DNA of 64,000 nucleotides from an uncultured Roseibium sp. (GTDB lineage: Bacteria > Pseudomonadota > Alphaproteobacteria > Rhizobiales > Stappiaceae), in assembly GCF_947494555.1 (NCBI RefSeq), contig NZ_CANLVF010000001.1, positions 310,001-374,000 on the forward strand, given 5' to 3'. The notes under the pieces are model-generated. The model saw only the letters and a program-made list of their open reading frames with translations. It was not told the DNA's origin and searched no databases. A program made the translations under genes and the position numbers. Positions 60,547 to 64,000 of this stretch are shown here, piece after piece; within the stretch, counting starts at the first letter, position 1; each line of letters opens with the position of its first letter.

Positions 60547-62187
60547 ATGATGGCAAAGCTACTCATCCACAATGGAAGTGCGCGCGCTGCTTTGGCAAAA
60601 GGCGTGGCGAAACTGGCCGCTGCAGTTGAACCAACGCTTGGTCCCAAGGGATTAAACGCGATGATTGACCGTCCGGTCGGAACGCCAATCGTGTCCAGGG
60701 ACGGTGTGACGATCGCGTCTGAAATCGAGCTGACCGACAGGTTCGAAAACATGGGCGCCCAGGTGGTTCGCGAAGTGTCCATGCAAACGAACGAAGTCGC
60801 CGGCGACGGTACGACGACCGCAATCGTGCTGGCGAACGCGTTGATCCAGAAAGGCGTTGAAATCACCTCCAACGGTGTCAAGCCTGTCGACCTTTGCAAG
60901 GGAATTGAACGCGCCGTTTCCAAGATCATCGACGGGCTCGACGAATCGTCCAGATCCTGTGACGAGAACCCGGAATACCTGAAGGCCGTTGCGCGGGTCT
61001 CGGCATCCGATCCCGAGCTGGGAGCCCTGGTTGCGGAGGCATTTGAGCGCGTTGGAAACAACGGCATCATCACGGCCGATTTCGGCGTGACCATTGATAC
61101 CACGCTGGAGATAATCGAAGGGATATCCTTCGATCGTGGCTACATTTCGCATCATATGGTGACTGATCAGGAACAGATGGAAGCTGTTCTGGAGAACCCG
61201 TTGATATTGATGACGGATCACAAGATCCCGACGCCGGATGTGTTGTTTGAGGTGCGGGAAATTGCCAAGACGGAGGGGCGGCCGCTTCTCATCATCGCAG
61301 AGGAGATCGCACCGGAAGTCGTTATCAGCCTGCTGGATGACGGCGGCCCGGGGGCATACCTGATCGTGCACCCGCCGGAATACGGCCACTGGCGCACGGC
61401 GATGATGGACGATCTTGCCATCCTTACCGGCGGGGAAGTGATTTCAAAGGGTCTCGGCAAAAAGATTGAGGACACATCGCTCAAGCAGCTTGGTGGAGCG
61501 AAGAAAGTGAAAGTGTCCGCGTCACTCACCAGCATCATCCAGGGTGAGGGAGACCCGGATCTTGTCACTGCTCGCAGGACACAGGTTCAAAGGCAGATCG
61601 ACGTCGCACCGCCCAATATCGAGCAGGACAAGCTGCGTGAACGCCTGTCCAAACTGACCGGCGGAACGGCGGTGATCTACGCAGGCGGCTTCACGCCGGT
61701 TGAGCAAAAGCGGAAAATACAGCTGATTGATGATGCCTTGTCTGCGGTGAGAGCAGCTTCGGAAGACGGTGTCGTTGCCGGTGGCGGCACAGCACTGGCT
61801 CAAATCGACTGGGTTTTGAAAGACCTGGCTTCGGAAAACGAAGCCGATATCCGGGCCGGCGTGGAACTTGTCCGCTCCGTGTTGACGCGGCCCGCTGCAA
61901 GGATTGCCAGCAACGCCGGTGCGGATCCCGATTCTGTCGTGGCATCTGTTACCTCGGCAGCTCCCGGGCATGGGTTCAATGCGGCGGTCGGAGAGTTCCA
62001 GGACATGTTCGACGCAGGAGTCATTGATCCTGTGCGCGTAACGGCAAGTGCTCTCGTGAACGCGACCTCGGTCGCAACCCTGATCCTGACCACCGAAACC
62101 CTGATCGGCGACCTGAACGAAGGTGAAGCCGATCCCACCGCCGGCCCGGCCTTGGGCGGCGGAGCAGAACATCTCGGACGCGCCTAG
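60547..62187 (+). CDS. mimG: Dedicated GroEL-like chaperonin of the monooxygenase operon
   Basis: 546 residues; ATG 60547 or 60550 (GAGG upstream). Chaperonin signature segments: 'GPKGLNAMIDRPVGTPIVSRDGVTIASEIE', shown here as the LN-A-M-I-D and 'TRDGVTIA'-like parts, 'GDGTTTAIVLANALI' and 'VVAGGGTALAQ'. It lacks the Gly-Met repeat tail of housekeeping GroEL and ends 'GPALGGGAEHLGRA'; no groES is nearby. A GroEL-like MimG is required for folding of the Mycobacterium MimABCD hydroxylase, which is the likely role here. Confidence 0.88.
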   Translation: MMAKLLIHNGSARAALAKGVAKLAAAVEPTLGPKGLNAMIDRPVGTPIVSRDGVTIASEIELTDRFENMGAQVVREVSMQTNEVAGDGTTTAIVLANALIQKGVEITSNGVKPVDLCKGIERAVSKIIDGLDESSRSCDENPEYLKAVARVSASDPELGALVAEAFERVGNNGIITADFGVTIDTTLEIIEGISFDRGYISHHMVTDQEQMEAVLENPLILMTDHKIPTPDVLFEVREIAKTEGRPLLIIAEEIAPEVVISLLDDGGPGAYLIVHPPEYGHWRTAMMDDLAILTGGEVISKGLGKKIEDTSLKQLGGAKKVKVSASLTSIIQGEGDPDLVTARRTQVQRQIDVAPPNIEQDKLRERLSKLTGGTAVIYAGGFTPVEQKRKIQLIDDALSAVRAASEDGVVAGGGTALAQIDWVLKDLASENEADIRAGVELVRSVLTRPAARIASNAGADPDSVVASVTSAAPGHGFNAAVGEFQDMFDAGVIDPVRVTASALVNATSVATLILTTETLIGDLNEGEADPTAGPALGGGAEHLGRA

Positions 62188-62249
62188 CAGATATCGAGCG
62201 CAGTTCCAGTCTGCGCTTGCCGACCTCCTGCCTGAGAAAGGAACCCGTC

Positions 62250-63293
62250 ATGAAAGCTGCCAGGCTTTATGATTACGACCCGGCGATGAATGTCGAACTC
62301 AAGATTGAAGACGTTGCACCACCAACCATAAATGCACCGGATGAGGTTGTTGTGAAAGTGGGAGCCGCTGGCCTTTGCCGTACGGATCTCCACATTATCG
62401 AGGGTGTCTGGAAAGACATCATGGATGTCGAGGGAAATCTCCTGCCATACATCATGGGCCACGAGAATGCCGGCTGGGTGGAGGACGTCGGCAGCAATGT
62501 AAAGTCCGTCAAACCTGGGGACGCGGTGATTGTTCACCCCCACAGGAGTTGCGGCATTTGTCTGAATTGCCGGTATGGCCATGACATGTATTGTGATCAC
62601 GGACAGTTCCCCGGACTGGGGCTGGATGGGGGGTTCGCCGAGTATTTCCTCACTAATGAAAGTTCTCTGATCAAACTGAATACAAATGTCACGCCCCTGG
62701 ATGTTGCTCCGATGGCAGACGCCGGTATCACTGCGTACAGGGCAGCGAAGCGTGCTGCCGGATTGGTGTATCCCGGAGCTTACGTCACCGTTCTGGGTGT
62801 CGGTGGCCTCGGACATATCGCAATTCAGTGCCTGAAGCATCTTTGCGGCGCTCGCGTCATAGCGGTGGATCGTGAGCCAGGCGCGCAGGCGCTTGCCCGG
62901 GATCTGGGTGCTGACTTCGTACTTGACGGAGGCCCCGATCTGATTGAGCAAATCAAGGACATTACCGGTGGCGGCAGTCAGGTTGTGATCGATTTTGTCG
63001 GCGAACTGGGTGTAGAGAACATTTGCTGGAAACTACTGCGCCAGGGCGGCGAACTGATCGTTGTCGGGTATGGGGGGCAGATCGAAGTCCCGACAGTCGA
63101 ACTTGTAGTCAACGAGATCAAGATCGGCGGCAGCCTTGTCGGTGACTATACCGAGCTGGTTGAATTGATGGAATTGAACGCCGATGGTCTGGTGAAAATG
63201 CACTACACCGAGTATTCGCTGGACAATATCAACACAGCCATTGACGATTTCAAAAATCGAAAATTTACAGGGCGCGGTGTGATCGTTCCATAA
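62250..63293 (+). CDS. Zinc-dependent alcohol dehydrogenase
   Basis: 347 residues from ATG 62250 (AAGGA seven bases upstream; the frame to 62217 is rejected). Catalytic zinc ligands C43 and H71-E72 ('MGHENAGW'), structural zinc C101, C104, C107 and C115, and NAD motif 'GVGGLGHIA'. It would oxidise the alcohol made by the monooxygenase, for example 2-propanol to acetone or an analogous step. Last gene of the operon before the terminator. Confidence 0.92.
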   Translation: MKAARLYDYDPAMNVELKIEDVAPPTINAPDEVVVKVGAAGLCRTDLHIIEGVWKDIMDVEGNLLPYIMGHENAGWVEDVGSNVKSVKPGDAVIVHPHRSCGICLNCRYGHDMYCDHGQFPGLGLDGGFAEYFLTNESSLIKLNTNVTPLDVAPMADAGITAYRAAKRAAGLVYPGAYVTVLGVGGLGHIAIQCLKHLCGARVIAVDREPGAQALARDLGADFVLDGGPDLIEQIKDITGGGSQVVIDFVGELGVENICWKLLRQGGELIVVGYGGQIEVPTVELVVNEIKIGGSLVGDYTELVELMELNADGLVKMHYTEYSLDNINTAIDDFKNRKFTGRGVIVP

Positions 63294-63308
63294 GGAAAAA
63301 CCAAATTG

Positions 63309-63345
63309 AAAGGCGGAGCGATGATTTAATCGCGCCGCCTTTTTT
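63309..63345 (+). terminator. Rho-independent terminator of the monooxygenase operon
   Basis: AAAGGCGG pairs with CCGCCTTTT, enclosing a second stem GCGAT/ATCGC, followed by TTTTTT (63341-63346). A classic strong terminator 16 bases after the alcohol dehydrogenase gene. It also faces the convergent activator. Confidence 0.9.
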
Positions 63346-63390
63346 CTTTATTCATTTTCATATTGCGAGAGTTTTATCCGAAAGCGTCTG

Positions 63391-64000
63391 TTACTTTCCC
63401 CGATCAAGGCCATAAAGCTTTATTTTTCGGTACAGCGTTGGCCGGGAAATACCCAGCGAGGCAGCAACCTTGGAAAGATTTCCGTTTTCGAGTTCGATCG
63501 CCCGTTGAATTGCGATGGATTCAATGTCGTCGAGATTAAGTTGGTCTGCGGGAACCGCTGCCCTGCCGCCGGGCAGGATCAGATCATCGTCCGGCGATGT
63601 AATGTCCGAGGGAAGGTCCCACATTGAAATCCGTTCGCTTGTCGACAAAAGACAAAGCCGCTCGATGGTGTTTCGAAGTTCACGAACGTTTCCCGGCCAG
63701 CGATAAGTGCTCAGGGCAGTTCTTGCACTGTCGTCGAAAACAAGCGGGGAGCGTCCGAACTTTCGGGACAAAGTCCTGTTGAACTGGTCGATGAGCAGGA
63801 AAATGTCATCCCCCCTTTCGCGAAGAGGTGGAACCTCGATGACAATTGCACTTATCCTGTAAAACAGGTCCCGGCGGAAGTTTCCTTCTTCTATGTCATG
63901 GCGCAGGTTCCGATTGGTCATCGCGACCAGCTGGACATCAATCGCTCTGCGGGTGTTGCAGCCGATGCGATAGACCGCGCGCTGTTCCAGCGTTCGCAGA
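63391..64000 (-). CDS. Sigma-54-dependent activator (C-terminal part)
   Basis: The frame is open to the right edge, so the N-terminal sensor lies outside. Visible: the end of the AAA+ domain ('VQLVAMTNRNLRHDIEEGNFRRDLFYRISAIVIEVPPLRERGDD', with sensor-II type 'YRWPGNVRELRNTIERL') and a Fis-type helix-turn-helix ('NLSKVAASLGISRPTLYRKIKLYGLD'). AcoR/MimR-type regulators of monooxygenase operons have this form. It is convergent with the operon and would act at the promoter at 53969. Confidence 0.9.
   Translation of the reverse strand, partial: LRTLEQRAVYRIGCNTRRAIDVQLVAMTNRNLRHDIEEGNFRRDLFYRISAIVIEVPPLRERGDDIFLLIDQFNRTLSRKFGRSPLVFDDSARTALSTYRWPGNVRELRNTIERLCLLSTSERISMWDLPSDITSPDDDLILPGGRAAVPADQLNLDDIESIAIQRAIELENGNLSKVAASLGISRPTLYRKIKLYGLDRGK

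Noticed and set aside
60547..62187. Housekeeping GroEL
   Set aside because: No groES neighbour, no Gly-Met tail, divergent sequence and location in a monooxygenase operon.

Overview
The window looks like chromosomal DNA of a metabolically versatile, probably marine, alphaproteobacterium. High GC, dense operons with ATGA/GTGA overlaps, heterotetrameric sarcosine-oxidase genes, a GlxA/GbdR-type AraC regulator, a tripartite tricarboxylate (Tct) importer and many ABC importers all fit the Rhizobiales/Stappiaceae type (Roseibium/Labrenzia-like). That placement is inferred from gene content only. I see no rRNA, tRNA, CRISPR array, insertion sequence or phage genes.

Layout. (1) 1-6487: the end of a peptide-type ABC importer operon (binding protein cut by the window edge, two permeases, two ATPases) closing with a sulfatase. 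(2) 6518-17492: a LacI-controlled sugar or sugar-acid catabolic cluster: kinase-like protein, enolase paralogue, FAH-family hydrolase, three SDR dehydrogenases and a complete sugar ABC importer. An 18-bp palindrome occurs at both promoters of this cluster. (3) 17703-25384: a secreted NTF2-like protein, a GlxA-type regulator and a divergent sarcosine-oxidase-type operon (B, flavin-reductase-like, D, A, G), followed by a broken AraC fragment. (4) 25673-34496, minus strand: a sugar ABC importer without its own ATPase, two sulfatases, a formylglycine-generating enzyme (FGE) and a DUF4432 epimerase-like protein, with a divergent LysR regulator. (5) 35731-48044: a GntR/FCD regulator, a 3-hydroxyacid dehydrogenase with a ThDP enzyme, a TctABC importer flanked by two more sulfatases, and a divergent FGE plus 2-keto-3-deoxygalactonate kinase. 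(6) 48501-53605: a soluble chemoreceptor with duplicated PAS domains, then an island of unrecognised small genes around a WD40-like propeller protein, with AT-rich stretches nearby. (7) 53969-64000: a sigma-54-type promoter driving a soluble di-iron monooxygenase operon (mimABCD/prmABCD type) with amidohydrolase, MIP18-like protein, dedicated GroEL-like protein and zinc alcohol dehydrogenase, then a convergent sigma-54 activator cut by the window edge.

How it works together. None of the five sulfatases shows a signal peptide, all carry the C-x-P/x-x-R type FGly motif, and they sit with importers and two FGEs. The picture is import of small sulfated sugars or esters followed by desulfation in the cytoplasm and oxidation of the sugar acids. 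The last module oxidises a short alkane, ketone or phenol-like substrate to an alcohol and on to a carbonyl compound. The most unusual items are the enolase paralogue with altered active-site residues translationally coupled to an APH-fold kinase, the sarcosine oxidase delta subunit lacking its zinc cysteines, a repeated GntR-type operator linking distant operons, and the unrecognised WD40/small-protein island.
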